64,000 nucleotides of DNA. It comes from Gambelia wislizenii. Lineage: Eukaryota; Chordata; Lepidosauria; Squamata; Crotaphytidae. The position numbers and the translations under genes are program-made. Shown here piece by piece: positions 35,641-47,582 of the stretch. A model generated the notes under the pieces. It saw nothing but the letters and a program-made list of their open reading frames with translations, searched no databases and was not told where the DNA came from. Numbering within the stretch: position 1 is the stretch's first letter; each line of letters starts with the position of its first letter. The stretch covers positions 284,946,265 through 285,010,264 of the forward strand of contig JAUMIR010000003.1 of NCBI GenBank assembly GCA_030847615.1, read 5' to 3'.

Positions 35641-36240
35641 TAGAATCATAGGGCTGGAAGGGACCCCAACAGCCATCCATTCCGATTGGCTTCTGCCCTG
35701 CAGGAACACACAATCCAGGCATTCCTGACAAATGCCCATCCAGCCTCTCCTTAAAAACCTCCAAAGAAGGTGAGTGCACCACACTCCCAGGCAGCAGAGT
35801 ATTCCACTGCCTTACAGCTCTTACTGTCAGGAACTTCTTCCTAATGTTTAGGTAGAATCTCTTTTCCTATAGTTTGAGTCCATTGCTCCGTGTCCTAGTC
35901 TCTGGAGCAGCAGAAAACAAGCTTGCTCCTTCCTCAGTATGACACCCCTTCAAATATTTAAACATGGCTATCATATCCCCTCCTAACTTTCTCTTCTCTG
36001 GGCTAAACATGCCCAGCTCCCTAAGCCGTTCCTCATAGGGCATAATGGCTTCCAGACCTCCCAACATCCTTCTTGGTATCTTTCTTGAATTGTTGTGCCC
36101 AGAACTGGAAACAATATTCCAGGTGAGGTCTGACCAAAGCAGAATGGAGTGATACTATTACTTCCCTTGATCTAGACACTATTAATGCAGCCTAGAATCG
36201 CATTGGCATTTTTTGCTGCTGCATCACACTGCTAACTCAT
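35641..36240 (-). mobile_element. CR1 LINE 3' end, nested in the hAT element
   Basis: The plus strand begins tagaatcatagggctggaag, then ccatccagcctctccttaaa, and ends near cctagaatcgcattggc. On the minus strand the C-terminal pieces [19 protein letters not shown] and MIAMFKYLKGCHTEEGASL are the CR1 RT C terminus. The copy is 5'-truncated. Confidence 0.88.
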
Positions 36241-36377
36241 GTTTAGCTTGTAGTCCACTCTTTCTTTTCTTTGAGGAAATCTACATCATTACATTAATTG
36301 CTAATAAACTAAAAATATTATGTTAGTGCCTATAATCTAGTTTTTAAACTAAATTATTGGTGTCAAATTATGTAATA

Positions 36378-36614
36378 CAGTAGGCCCCTCTTATCCACTG
36401 GGGATTGGTTCGGGGGGGGGGGGTGGATTCTGAAAACCATGAATAATAGTGAACACCATTGAAAAAAATGGTACTTCTGGTTTAAAATACATAGAGTTGC
36501 CTTGGAGGGCCTAGAAAACCACTAGGGAGGACACATTTACTAGGAAGACTCTAGGGTAGGTGTGCTGTTCTGTGTCCCATGGATAATGAATCCATGGATA
36601 CGGGGGCCCTACTG
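36378..36614. mobile_element. Tigger-like (mariner superfamily) MITE
   Basis: Left end cagtaggcccctcttatcca, right end (reverse-complemented) cagtagggcccccgtatcca, with TA before the left end and TG after the right. The interior is noncoding, with cgggggggggg and ggttttctaggccctcc. It is 237 bp, nested near the end of the hAT element. Confidence 0.65.
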
Positions 36615-36916
36615 TGATCTGAACATCCTGTACGGTGAATAGGTTAGGTTACATTGACCTGAGATAAACATATGGGGGCCCCAAAATAAAGCACTGCAGG
36701 GGGCCCCAAAATTCCTTAAACCGGCCCTGGGTGTACAATATCAAAAGACAGACAGACAGTGAGACAGACCAAACAAAGTGGTATTTCTGAATAACCTAGT
36801 AGAGGATTGCACCATAGGGCTGTGATATGTCCTGACTTTAAAAATTCTCTCTGATCTGCTTCTTCTGAAGCAACACTAACCAGATCAATAGTTAGAGAGA
36901 AGATCCTTCCACGTAC

Positions 36917-37094
36917 CTTTCTCGGATGCACCACCCTGGCTAGGTCTGCGATCGCTCAGCAGGCCTTTTGTATTTTGTATCTGTGTTGTAAGGCAAGAGG
37001 AAGGTTCTTTGTAGGAAGCAGGATTTTTCTCCGATTTCTTCAGAAGTGGGTGAAGGGGCTCTTCTTTTGTTTCTTGTTCCTTGACCTTTTTGTC
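36917..37094 (-). CDS. HUNK: HUNK exon: C-terminal tail, basic and low-complexity part
   Basis: Minus-strand exon of 178 bp. The acceptor is ttttttaatttaaag, the donor gtacgt. In phase 0, out phase 1. It begins DKKVKEQETKEEPLHPLLKK, continues SEKNPASYKEPSSCLTTQIQ and NTKGLLSDRRPSQGGASEK. The DKK-KEQE start and TQIQNTK-LL block are HUNK hallmarks; the rest is a fast-evolving, probably disordered tail rich in Lys, Glu, Ser and Pro. The donor lies only 187 bp from the edge of the hAT-type element at 34137-36729. The acceptor is unusual in having AA before the AG and a T/A tract, so the 5' border is a little less sure than the others. Confidence 0.88.
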
Positions 37095-40000
37095 CTTTAA
37101 ATTAAAAAAATGGGTTTGTTTGAAGCTTTTTCAGGAAGCATTTAAAAATAGCAGGAATAAAAACAATGCTTTTAAGCAACATTTAGCATTTGAAAACAAA
37201 AGCAGTTAGTTGATGGAAGCAAACCCATTATACAAGATAGATAGATAGATAAGATAGACAGACAGATCTGATACACATATTCCTGAACATTTCAGAATCA
37301 TACAGGGGCCTTGCTTAATTTGAAATGCAGTTCAAACTAGATGAAACAGCATCACACCCATGACTCAGAATCAGATCTTAGAAAAGTTACTTTTTGGAAT
37401 TGCAATCTCCACTAGAAAAGTAACTTTTACAAACTCTCCAGAAACAGGTAGCCACCAATTTTCTAAAAACCAGGCAGTCAAATAGAACATGAACCAAAAT
37501 ACAGAACACACTATCCTTTTCCCCTTAAAGTCTGAACCATTGCCTTAAAGTCTCTGTTACGCCTATACCAGATCAAATGAGGGTGGGAGGTGGGGTGGAA
37601 TCAGGTAACCAATTCAGAATGAAGTTTCAGCCCAAACACCTGAAGCGGTATACCCAATGGTTTCACCAAAATCAGAACAGAGATAAGTACATAAAATGAA
37701 ACCATTATCTGACAGGATTTATATATTTGAAATTTGTGCAAGCTTCTGTACTCAATTCTCTTCAATGGCTGGACCTGGGGAATATTAAGAAGGGACAGCA
37801 CTGGAGGTCTACTTCCCCTTTGCAACAGGGGTTTGGTCAACCCAACAGTTAAAACATGAAGATCCATCTGTTCAAAGGCTGATAAATAAATAAAAATTCA
37901 TTCATTCATTCATTCATTGCCTCCCTAATTTTATTTAATCAACTGTTGGGTGTGCTTTGATTGTGTGTTCCTGGATGCCCCTTGTGGTCTCTTCCACCTC
38001 TATGATTCTATGAAAAATATACAATCTTAAAACTAATAAATGGGAGTGATAGTTTTGTGGCTGTTTACCAAGTTCCTCCCTTCTACTTCAAAACTGATTT
38101 GGTTATTACTTCTTCTCCAATTAAACAATTAAATTCCTGACTATAAAGTTAGTTAAACAGGACAAATAAAACCACTCGTGGCAATGAACTGTTTTATTCA
38201 TCTTTTTTAGGCCCCATGCATGATAGGGTGGGGATTAGAAGGAACATTTGTCCTCCCTGTGTATGGTGGATGCCATCTGGAGTGAGGCTTATTTACAGAT
38301 AAAAAAGGAAACACTTGCTATGCATTTAATGCATTATCCAGTTTAAACCTCAGCTGCAATACTTTTAGACTTATTAGCTTTCTCCAACCCACTGTCCAAA
38401 TTATTGCTTTAAAAAGTTGGGTCTTATACTTTAATTTTTGTTTTATATAGACTAAAATTGAACCAGTTGGTTATGCATGCCTATGTGGTTACTAACATTG
38501 TATTGGTCTGAAGTGGAGTCACTTTAGCTGTAGCTAGACTGAGCCCAAATATATAATGTTTTGACTCTGTTATAAGAAGAAAAAAATTAAAGCACAGTAG
38601 CTAGCACAGAGTTTGGAAACATGATTTTTCTAAAATTACACCTCTCAGAAACCCCACCTGTAAAATTCCCACTTTTTTGGAGTGGTAGTCTGAAGCAATA
38701 GTAACCATAGCAACAACAACAACAACAATAATGGGATTTTTCCCAAGCTCTGGGTGGGAAGTAGAAACAAACTGAAACCTTTCCACTGTATGTTCCACCC
38801 CCCCCCCTCACACACACACCTCAGAGCTTTCCCCTCCAAATTGAGTTCCTTGCCTGAAAGTAATTTCCCCTGGGAGATGGTTTTAAGAAAAAAAAGTCTA
38901 GCTCACCCCCATGCTGTGAAGGACTTTGTCACAAGCTTTTCAGAAATCCAGGTAGACCATATCTATCAGACAATAAGATTTCACTCTGGCTAGGTCATGT
39001 CACTAGTATATCTGGCTCTGCCCTCGTATAATAGAATAATAGGGTAGTTTCTTAAGTTACTTTTTGTAGTGAGATTCAGATACCAAAATACAACTTTCTG
39101 CAGCCATTTGGATCTATAACTTACACTATAAATCACTTCGCTTCAGATGGTTTTGCACTGTACATCAGTATTCAACAGTATCAGTTGCAACCAGACAGGC
39201 CAATTCTCCATATCTTTACAAAGAGGGAGTTCTGTTTATATTTAAACATCTCTGCTAAAACTATCAAACCACTGCCAGAGGTTTCAACCTCAAGTTTTGC
39301 AAGCTGCAAACATTTTGGAACAGACATAAATTATTTATAATATAACTTACTTATGTATAACTTATTTATATGTTAGAGTTATATAAATAACTAGCTGCCT
39401 GCAGCCACAAAATGGGCTGTGGAGTGTAAATAAAGAGCTTGCTTCGGGAAGTTACTTCTAGAATATAGTCCAACTATCTGTTCCCTTTGGCTCTCTCCTC
39501 TACTTGCTTACTTCCTTGCTGCCTGTTGCTCACAGCTTCAGCCTCATATTCCAGTTTTGTCTCCATCCTACTTCCTCTGGCTTCTTCTTCATTCCCCATC
39601 CTTTATCTTCTCAGCTTCCTGCTTTTAAAGCCACTGCTTATTTTACCCCCACTTCCTTATTTTACCCCCACTATCCCAACTCCACTGCTTATTTTACCCC
39701 CACTATCCCAACTCCTGCAAAACCCCTTTTTATTAGGGATTAGTGAAACAGAAATAAAGGAGGAGCTCTTGCTAAGTTCTGAAGCACAAGCTTTGCGTAC
39801 AGAAAGTTCCTGTTCAATTCCTGGCATCTCAAGGTAGGGCTGAGAAACCAAGGCTGCCTCCTTTTCAGTGGAAATGAGAGCCAAGTGGTTGCCCAGCACT
39901 AATTAGTACCAGACAACCACCATTCTACACCTAGTACAATGCAGTTTGTTTTGGGAGGCATCAGATGGTGGCCACATGGTGCCAGTTGGAGCCTCATGGC

Positions 40001-40145
40001 CACTTGACTCTTAAAAGTAAGGATAAGCTGGCACTGGCAGTGATGCTGACCAGCCAGAGTGGTGGCCGTTAGTGGTAATGCCAGGCAGAACCCAAATAGC
40101 CTGCCCCAGGATGACAGAAATTCAAAGAGATGAAGGCCCATCTAG
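37095..40145. other. HUNK intron: CR1 tail, MITE pieces, simple repeats
   Basis: No exon is found in this part of the intron. About 37380-37440 carries a short palindromic MITE with aaagttactttttggaattg. About 37945-38013 is a CR1 3' tail ending ccacctctatgattctatg. About 38605-38760 carries another copy of the short MITE with an (aac)n run. About 39620-39720 has tandem accccactatcccaac copies. Confidence 0.55.
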
Positions 40146-40345
40146 TATAGCTGGTCCTTCGTATCTACGTATTTGGCATCCACAGATTCAACCAACCACA
40201 GCTCAAAAATAATCAAAACAAATTCCAAAAAGCAAACCTTGAGTTGTTCACCATTTTATATAATAGACGTCATTTTACTACACCACTGTATATATAATGG
40301 GACTTGAGCATCCACAGATTTTGGTGTCCACGGGCGCGCCTAGAA
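40146..40345. mobile_element. Tigger-like MITE remnant
   Basis: Contains ggtccttcgtatctacgt, ggcatccacagattcaacca and, towards the other end, cttgagcatccacagatttt, in opposite orientation as in mariner/Tigger MITEs. No clean TA duplication was seen. Confidence 0.5.
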
Positions 40346-40349
40346 TCTA

Positions 40350-41006
40350 GATCTAGACACTATACTCTTATTGATGCAGCCTAGAATCACACTTGCAACT
40401 AAAAAAGCCAATGCGATTCTAGGCTGCATCAATAGGAGTATAGTGTCTAGATCAAGGGAAGTAATAGTGCCACTCTATTCTGCTTCAGTCAGACCGCACC
40501 TTGAGTAATGTGTCCAGTTCTAGGCACCACAATTCCAGAAGGATATTGACAAGCTGGAACATGTCCAGAGGAGGGTGACAAAAATGGTGAAAGGTCTGGA
40601 AGCCATGCCCTCTGAGGAGGGCTTAGGAAGCTGAGAATGTTTAGCCTGGAGAAGAGAAGGTTAAGAGGGGACATGATAGCCATGTTTAAATATCTGAAGG
40701 AATGTCATACTGAGGATGGAACAAGCTTGTTTTCTGCTGCTCCAGAGACTAGAGCATGGAACAATGGACTCAAATTACAGGAAAAGAGATTCCACCTAAA
40801 CATTAGGAAGAACTTTCTAACGGTAAGAGCTGTTCAGCAGTGGAATGCACTGCCTCAGAGTGTGGTGGAGTCTCCTTCTTTGGAGGTTTTTAACAGAGGT
40901 TGGATGGCCATCTGTCGGGAATGCTTTGATTGTGTATTCCTGCAGGGCAGGGGTTGGACTAGATAGCCCTTGTCATCTCTTCCAACTCTTATGATTCTAT
41001 GACTCT
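40350..41006 (+). mobile_element. CR1 LINE with 5' foldback
   Basis: Plus-strand copy from about 40405 to the attatgattctatgactct end at 40988-41006. It encodes MFSLEKRRLRGDMIAMFKYL and KLQEKRFHLNIRKNFLTVRA, VVESPSLEVFN, the CR1 RT C terminus, with frameshifts. At the 5' side, 40350-40400 repeats the first ~50 bp in inverted orientation (tctagacactatactc.. versus gagtatagtgtctaga), giving a small hairpin. Earlier bases of the LINE are lost. Confidence 0.85.
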
Positions 41007-43127
41007 AGAACCAAACCAAAGTGGATACCAAGAGCCCATTGTATCCAAGACATGAAAACTACTCTTCCCCCAATACTTGATATTTTAAGCTGATGGAGGA
41101 AAAACAAGGCTAACATCTGCACTGCCCCATGAAGTGAGCTTTCCTGCTGGCCACTCATGAGCAGGATTGAGGAATACTCCATGAAGCACTTGATACTGTT
41201 TCTCATTTTATCACTTTATGTGAACCTACCATGCCTATTCTGACTAAAGAAGAAAGTTAATGGTAGTGTTCCACAAGCCCTAGGGCAGGGTTGGGCAAAT
41301 TTGCTTGGTCTAGGGACCAATTTTATCCTTAGAGACTGACTATTTAAGTGATCCATTGGTAAAGACTGGACAGAAGCTTCTATTGCATTTTCCTCCAGAT
41401 TACTGAAGCGGTGTTGAAGAATTTTCCGCAAAGTGCTGCAGGACCCTAGGAGATGTCTGCCTGCATCTCCATGGCAACACACTGATGCGTTTTCATGTAT
41501 CCTTTATATTCAGAATAGCTCTTTGCAAGTGGATGTCTGCAGCTGCAAGCTAGACTGAACGGGATGTTTTGTCTGCAATGGCTGAAGAACACAGAGGAAG
41601 TGTGTCCTTTTTGCATGTCTATATTAAATGGAAGAATCTAGGGACCCTTCAAGCATGCCAGCTTTGATGATAAAGTCTGTTCCTAAGGCAAAATGGGAGG
41701 TGGAATGACACCAGAATATTTTAAAGGCATAATTTCAATGATTAATGAAGTGTTTTGTGCTGACATGCCCATCTTCTCTATGGCAAAAGAAACGCATGTG
41801 AAGAAAAGTAAGGCAGAACACCTAATTCCTCAGGTAGTTTTTTTTTTAAAAAAAATATGCCAATAACCTCGCAGTGAATACAACAGTAAGCAGTCTTTGA
41901 AATCTATGTTTTTGTAAGTGCTACAAGTTATATTTCAATTGCGACTGTCAAATGAATGTTTATGTTTCAGGAACACTAAAAGTTGATACTGGGCTGCTCC
42001 CCTTCAAGAACAGAAAAGAAGGAAGGTGCCTGCCTTTTTGGATTGTTGCTAAAGAAAAACAATCCTTTCTTGCTATCTAAGCAACGAAGAATCTCAGGTA
42101 GATTTCTAAAGAGAAGATGTCTCCTCTGACAGCTCAGTTTGACAGCTCATAATACCATGGTAGTTCATAATTTTTCAGCTCTTTTGCTTTATAACTTCTA
42201 TGAAACACTGAAAGGTGACTTCCCATCTTACCAACATAGAATGATGACTAAGAATTATTTTTATGAGTTAAATATGCTGGCTCCTTTCCCATTATCTAAT
42301 TATTTAAATTTCAAGATAACCCTTTTCCTGGTTCACAATTCTTTTCTCAAAGAAAAGTTTGCACAGTCATCTCTGAGAGTATTCACTACATATCAGTTTT
42401 CATCTATGGATAGCTCCTGCTCTATGTATGGGGCCAGCACTATGCTGAATCTCTGATTTGAGCTAAACCTGATAATTTCTACTGAAGAACAAAATTATGG
42501 CTCTTGTAATAATGGCCTCTTGATTTCTGTTATTTTCTGACTTCACCTGCTTTCCTTTTCAGTTCCTTTTTCTTTGGAATTTTCTTTCTTATGACATTTG
42601 GATGGCCCCACTGCTTCTTGCATTTGAAAAATAGCTTCACTGTGTAAAACAGGACATGACCAATCCAAATAATGAGGTTGTTCATTTTACACTTTTTGTA
42701 TATTTATGTATCTCTTTCTTCCTTTCAAACTATTTCAACACCCTCTTCCCTTCCACTTGGATGTCAAGTTTTTCCTTGCATTCGGCACTCTGTGCCACTG
42801 AATTATTGAGGCCATTGTTTGGTTATACTTGCACAGGTTTGTCCCTCCCCACTTTACAAACCTGCACATTTCAGGCCTAAATCCAATTGCTAGCACAAGT
42901 TAGAGTAGACCTATTGTATGAAATGAATGTTTTAGCAGTGAATGAATGAATGTTTTAGCAGTGAGTCATTTGATAAGTTTTCCCACATAGCCATACTTCA
43001 CTAGTACTCTGGGCATGGGTTTATTTTTCTGTTCTTTGTGGAATCAAAATCCTGTCAGTTGTAATTTTAGTCAGTGGAAATGCCCATATTCTGCCTAGCT
43101 CCAACTAAATGTAGTTAAGAGATTTAC
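41007..43127. other. HUNK intron sequence
   Basis: No exon or clear repeat. A short tandem duplication of gaatgaatgttttagcagtg occurs at about 42920-42965. The bulk is AT-rich and looks unique. Confidence 0.45.
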
Positions 43128-43208
43128 CTCATAGGAATCCTTGTTTGATTTGTATTTCTCTATCCGACATATCTGGTTCATGTACACATGATCAGGAATG
43201 TCAGTCTT
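43128..43208 (-). CDS. HUNK: HUNK small exon after the UBA-like region
   Basis: An 81-bp minus-strand exon of exactly 27 codons, phase 0 at both ends, with acceptor aatctttccag and donor gtaaat. It reads KTDIPDHVYMNQICR then IEKYKSNKDSYE. The IEKY and the E-S/D-SYE end match HUNK; the first half is diverged. It was too short to show as a long open frame and was found from the splice borders and homology. The reading joins the preceding ASLR and the following DKKVKEQ without a frame change. Confidence 0.88.
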
Positions 43209-45117
43209 CTGGAAAGATTAAAAAATGCAAATGTAAGGTATTTGTGGGAAAATCATAACAAAGTGGTTAAAAACAGCAACTGAAAAATTCGAATGTATGA
43301 CATTATATAGGCAACATGTAGCCCAATGCATCTTTAATCATCATTTATCACCATCATTTATTTATATAGCACCATCGATGTACATGGCGCTACAAATAAA
43401 ATAACCAAAAACAGGGGTCCTGCCAAAGGCATACAGTCTAGAATACACACACACACACAGGGAAGGAAGGAAAAATAAAAATATAAAAGTATACAATACA
43501 ATTGTAAAACAAATTATCCAGATAAAGTACAAAAAATACAATGTAGCATAAAGCAAACAAATACATATAATCAAAATATACAAGATTATAAAACAATATT
43601 AAACTAAAATTCCAAAAGCTTTGGAGAACAAGAAAGTCTTTAACTGAGATGTAAAAATAACAAGGGAAGGAGCAGCCCACAAATGATCAGGGAAGCAATA
43701 ACAAGAGTATGGAGCAGCAAGTGGAAAGGAGAATGCCCCTGCATAAAAATTATTGTAAATAAATAGGCAATTGCACAGCAAATATAGCTATAATCAATAA
43801 AAGTAATCAGTAATCATTTTTGTTACTCATTAAGGTAATTTCCTTCAAGTAAAACAGAAACCAATCAGACCTGGGGAGGGGGAATACTGAATGTGCACTT
43901 TAAAAATAAATACAACCAGTTTCCTGGATGTTTAAACTAAAAGGCCTCAAGGTTACCCTAAATTTGACCATATGGAAAGCACCCTTGAGATGCTTTCCCA
44001 CATACATATTTGAAGAAGAGCAATCTATTATGTTGCTCAGAAGGACTATTGAACAGTTTGGGGTACAATTCATTCCAGGATGGAACTGCCAGGTCAGCAG
44101 CATCTGTCAGGTCAGCATCATGCTGAGACCAAAGAGCAGGCCCTTGTGATGTCATGGGGTTGTTCTTCATGATGTCACCGAGATGGGCTTACACAAGGGT
44201 GTAAATAATTTTTTCTTTTTGCCAGAGGCAAAATGCACCCAATAGCTGCCATTCCCACTAGAGTTTGTATACCATGTAGCCTTATCAACAGCAAACATGA
44301 TATATGAGGAGTTTTGCCAAGCTCTGTGCTCTTACAAAGGCTTATGAAAAGCTCACTACCAGCCCTTGGGTTATCCCCCCTCTCCAGTTCTGTGGTGCTG
44401 CTACCTGAGCTTGTATCACAAGAATTACCATGTATGGTACTGGTGTACAGCTCCCTCCTTTGTTCAAAATGGCAAGATGGGCCCAAGGGCATGTACCCAC
44501 AGCCTCTCCCCAGTTTCCTCTGCAATTACTGCATAAGCATTTCTACAGCAATTATCTCAATGAGGAAAATCAAATTTCTGTTCCATCCTGGAACTTCCAC
44601 AGATGTCTATGCAAGAAATGAATGCAAAAAAAAAAAAAAAAGGAATAATCTGTGATGAAATGAAAACAAACAACAAAGATTTATTGCATGAGGTCACATG
44701 AGAGAACTCATTTATTTAAAGGGATGATTGTTACAGGTTAGAAGAGACAACCTGCATTAAGAAATTTTTCACTACATTTTTCAGCTTTAGCCTTAGCCTT
44801 AGCCTTAGTTTTAATGAGCCAAACCCTGGACCATGAGAATCTTTGCTCTGACCTGTTCCTAATTCACATATCACATCATTTACTTGTTCTTTTACTATAA
44901 CAATATAGTTGGACAGATTTAGGATACACTCAAGCTTTTGATGTAACTGGCTTTGTTTCTAAATGATGAAGTTTGAATCCTAAGCATACTTACTTGGAAG
45001 TACTCTAGTACACATTATAATATTCAGTGAAGCCTTCTTCACTCAGCTAGTTGCTGTTACAGAGATTAACTTCACCTTCTACTTGAGAAGTGAATGCTCA
45101 TTTAAACCCATACTTAC
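43209..45117. other. HUNK intron with unclassified repeat
   Basis: About 43340-43800 carries a segment with tttatttatatagcaccatc and tacatggcgctacaaat, a dispersed vertebrate repeat I cannot class. The rest shows no exon. A poly-A run lies at 44628-44641. Confidence 0.4.
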
Positions 45118-45286
45118 TCTAAGGCTGGCCAAATACCGCTCCAGCTTCTTATTAAGCAAGACATAGATGGCAAGCGTGTGGCAAGCCCTGTTAGAGAGGA
45201 CAGTATTGATCACATCACTGTTCTTATAGCCAAGTTTTTCAGTCATGTAGAGCAGCACACTTTGGCTTATGTCTTCTAGATGAATT
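45118..45286 (-). CDS. HUNK: HUNK exon: UBA-like region after the kinase domain
   Basis: Minus-strand exon of 169 bp between acceptor ttcttactgtag and donor gtaagt. The first base completes the split Arg codon. It encodes IHLEDISQSVLLYMTEKLGY, KNSDVINTVLSNRACHTLA and IYVLLNKKLERYLASLR, ending in phase 0. Sequence of this type (short helices with the MTEKLGY turn) follows the catalytic domain in AMPK-related kinases, where a UBA-like fold supports kinase conformation; calling it UBA-like here is from family knowledge. The frame stays open into the intron for three more codons only, so the donor is well placed. Confidence 0.95.
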
Positions 45287-45471
45287 CTACAGTAAGAAAA
45301 ATGGGAACAGATTATTTTTTTGCTGTTTGCACAAAATGACATTTGATTTTAAATACCAAATTAACTCTATCCCCTCCCCCCATGCATCAAATGATTAGGT
45401 TTATCTATCTGGAAAATACCTCTGTATTGGAAAAATTGTGCAAAGCAGAAGTGGATCATCACATTTATTGT

Positions 45472-45607
45472 AGAGGTGGGAACTAGGCAGCCTCCCAGAT
45501 ATTGCTGGACTTGAAATCCCCAGTATTCCCCACCACTGATTATGCTGGCTAGGGCAGCTTGGAGTGCAGTCCAACAACACTGGAAGGCTTGGATGATTCC
45601 CACCTCT
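45472..45607. mobile_element. Short inverted-repeat MITE
   Basis: Ends agaggtgggaa and, mirrored, ttcccacctct. The middle has ctggacttgaaatcccca on one arm. No convincing flanking duplication. A 136-bp nonautonomous element inside the HUNK intron 5' of the 43128 exon. Confidence 0.6.
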
Positions 45608-45989
45608 GCTATATTGCTCCACATTGTGGTGGGTCTGATGCATGTTCATGCAATATATGTGACAGTCTACAGATGGTATCCATTCCACCACCCCACCCCA
45701 TTTGCAAATGATATGTTTTGTATAGAAAACTGATAACATCTGAAGTGCCCCAGAAGACAAACATGGCTTTGTTCATAATGCCATCCTCGTAGTAAACAGT
45801 TATTTTAATCATGAGGCTCATTTACTTTTCTACGCTTTTGTTGGCTAGAAGCAACCTACCATTAATTTCCTTGTAATCACAATAACTTTTATATCTCTCA
45901 CCCCAAAAAAATCCAAACTAGGAGCTTAGAAAGGTACCAGCCTCCTCTGTTGTATTAATATCCATCCATGTGTTGCATAACCCTCATTA

Positions 45990-46160
45990 CCATAGTAACT
46001 AGTACCTCACAATTATTAAAGTTTTTTATCCTCACAGAACCCACTCTGAGGTTGAGAAATAACCTCCTCCACATTGCAAGGCTGGGACTAAGGCACCGAG
46101 CAAACAATACTGACTTGCCTGGAGTCATGCCAGAGATCTGGGGTTGATCCCGGAATGGAT
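45990..46160. repeat. Possible old CORE-SINE/MIR-like fragment
   Basis: Segments tatcctcacagaacccactc, ctgaggttgagaaataacc and actgacttgcctggagtcat are in the order of an ancient MIR-like SINE core. Heavily decayed; low confidence. Confidence 0.3.
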
Positions 46161-46463
46161 CACACTACAGTTTTCAAGGGGCAATATAATAAAATGTACG
46201 TGCAAGGAAGTATGATGACACATGCACAAACATTTCAATGTATGAGAGATCTCTTAGAAAACAGCTGATCTTGAGTAAGTTACATTTTGGATTATAATTC
46301 CCAGAACCCTGCAGCTAGCATATGTCAAAAAAAGTAACTTTCCCAAACTCTGGAAAACAGACACACTTTTTCTGAGAATTATCTAAGCTTGTAAATGCTT
46401 AGCCAATTCAGAAGAAAAATGAAGGGAATGTGCCCGTTATGGGGCCTTAAGATAAGTTTGAGA

Positions 46464-46499
46464 AAGCCAGCGTGATGTAGTGGCTTGAGTGGTGGACTA
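46464..46499 (+). mobile_element. tRNA-SINE head fragment
   Basis: gccagcgtgatgtagtggct, tgagtggtggactac is the 5' end of the lizard tRNA-type SINE (A-box-like region), cut off at a (cca)n run. Confidence 0.6.
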
Positions 46500-46728
46500 C
46501 CACCACCACCACCACAACAAGATAAGTTTGTAGGATCAGAATGTAGCACTGCCAGTTGTTATCTTGTACTCTTGCACAGAGAACCTTTTTACAAAACACA
46601 GTTCCTCCCATCACTCAAGCAGCCCTTGGCAGTTTGTGCAACTCCAATGACTTTGGCGGACCTTTATCATTTGAGTTGGGCTAACATGCAGAAATGCCTT
46701 CCAGCACAATCTGTGTGTGGTATATTAC

Positions 46729-46858
46729 CTGTTTGGATACGTGACATTATTCAGTGCTTTGCCATTCTCATTAAGCCAACGATTTGCTAAAGCCTGTTGA
46801 ATATTTGGCCTCTTTGCAGGATCTGGCTCTAGCAGAGATCGTAGGAAGTTTACAGCAG
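46729..46858 (-). CDS. HUNK: HUNK exon: end of kinase domain, subdomain XI
   Basis: The exon follows the acceptor tgtctttgcag and ends at a gtaata donor. Phase 1 in, phase 2 out, 130 bp. It reads AVNFLRSLLEPDPAKRPNIQ, then QALANRWLNENGKALNN and VTYPN, ending two bases into an Arg codon. The RPNIQQALANRW block is subdomain XI, whose Arg ends the kinase fold; NVTYPNR is a HUNK linker to the UBA-like region. The insert between LNEN and NVTYP (GKAL) differs from what I recall for mammals, the only variable spot in the exon. An 11.5-kb intron separates it from the preceding exon. Confidence 0.95.
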
Positions 46859-47356
46859 CTGCAAAGACATTGATGGAGAGGGGGGAAGTGTCATTTACTT
46901 TTTGAATTTAGTAGGTGAGTAATTATGGACAATTAGGCTTACCAACAATGTGTCAACAAATATCCCCAGATCTTTTAGTTATGACATATTCTTCCAATGC
47001 ATAAAAGCACACTGATCCAATCCAGAGGTCTACTAGAGGGTGCATAACCTGTGGGAAACCTGCATAACTGCATTGTGATTGCTCAGTTCACATAAAATGG
47101 AACAGATAGCTCCATAACTTCATCTTATGAAGCCCAGTATCATCAGATGAAAGAACTGGCAAAACCACCTCTGAGTATTCTTTGCTTAAGAAAACCCTAT
47201 TAAATTCATGGGATTGCCATAAATCAACACGTGACTTGAAGGCACGCACACACACACACACATCATCATCATCATCATCCATTCCAGGGACTGCCAGAAA
47301 CTGGATCAGGATCTGTTGGAATATTTGCAGCAAGGGGTTCTAACATTCAGTTGCTT

Positions 47357-47361
<5 letters not shown>

Positions 47362-47399
<38 letters not shown>
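47362..47399. repeat. (TA)n microsatellite
   Basis: An unbroken TA run of about 38 bp. A second similar array lies 184 bp further on. Confidence 0.95.
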
Positions 47400-47401
<2 letters not shown>

Positions 47402-47578
47402 TCCTATACAAATTTGGCTGCTGAAATGAAGATAAGGAAAAGAGACAGCAGCTTGGAATAAGCAAAAGAAAGCTGGTTTTAGTGAACTCGTTTCAGTTTT
47501 GGTAGAGAAAACAAATTCCAAGGCTTAGAAAATGCTCAGAGGCAAGCATATATCTTTTGCAGACTTTGGAAAGGTTAG

Positions 47579-47582
<4 letters not shown>

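Larger units (their letters stand above)
34137..36729. mobile_element. hAT-type DNA transposon with perfect 8-bp duplication
   Basis: GGTGTACA at 34129-34136 and 36730-36737 flanks the block. Its ends are cagggccggtttaacctg and, reverse-complemented, cagggccggtttaaggaat, matching perfectly over 14 bases. An 8-bp duplication with CAG ends is the mark of hAT transposons. The interior has been invaded by CR1 pieces (34530-34590 and 35641-36240), a tRNA-type SINE, a hAT MITE and a Tigger-like MITE. No transposase reading frame of any length survives. Confidence 0.85.

Noticed and set aside
37611..37670. A minus-strand FGLKLHSEL peptide considered as the missing HUNK segment
   Set aside because: Similarity to the expected segment is only a few residues and it lacks convincing splice borders.
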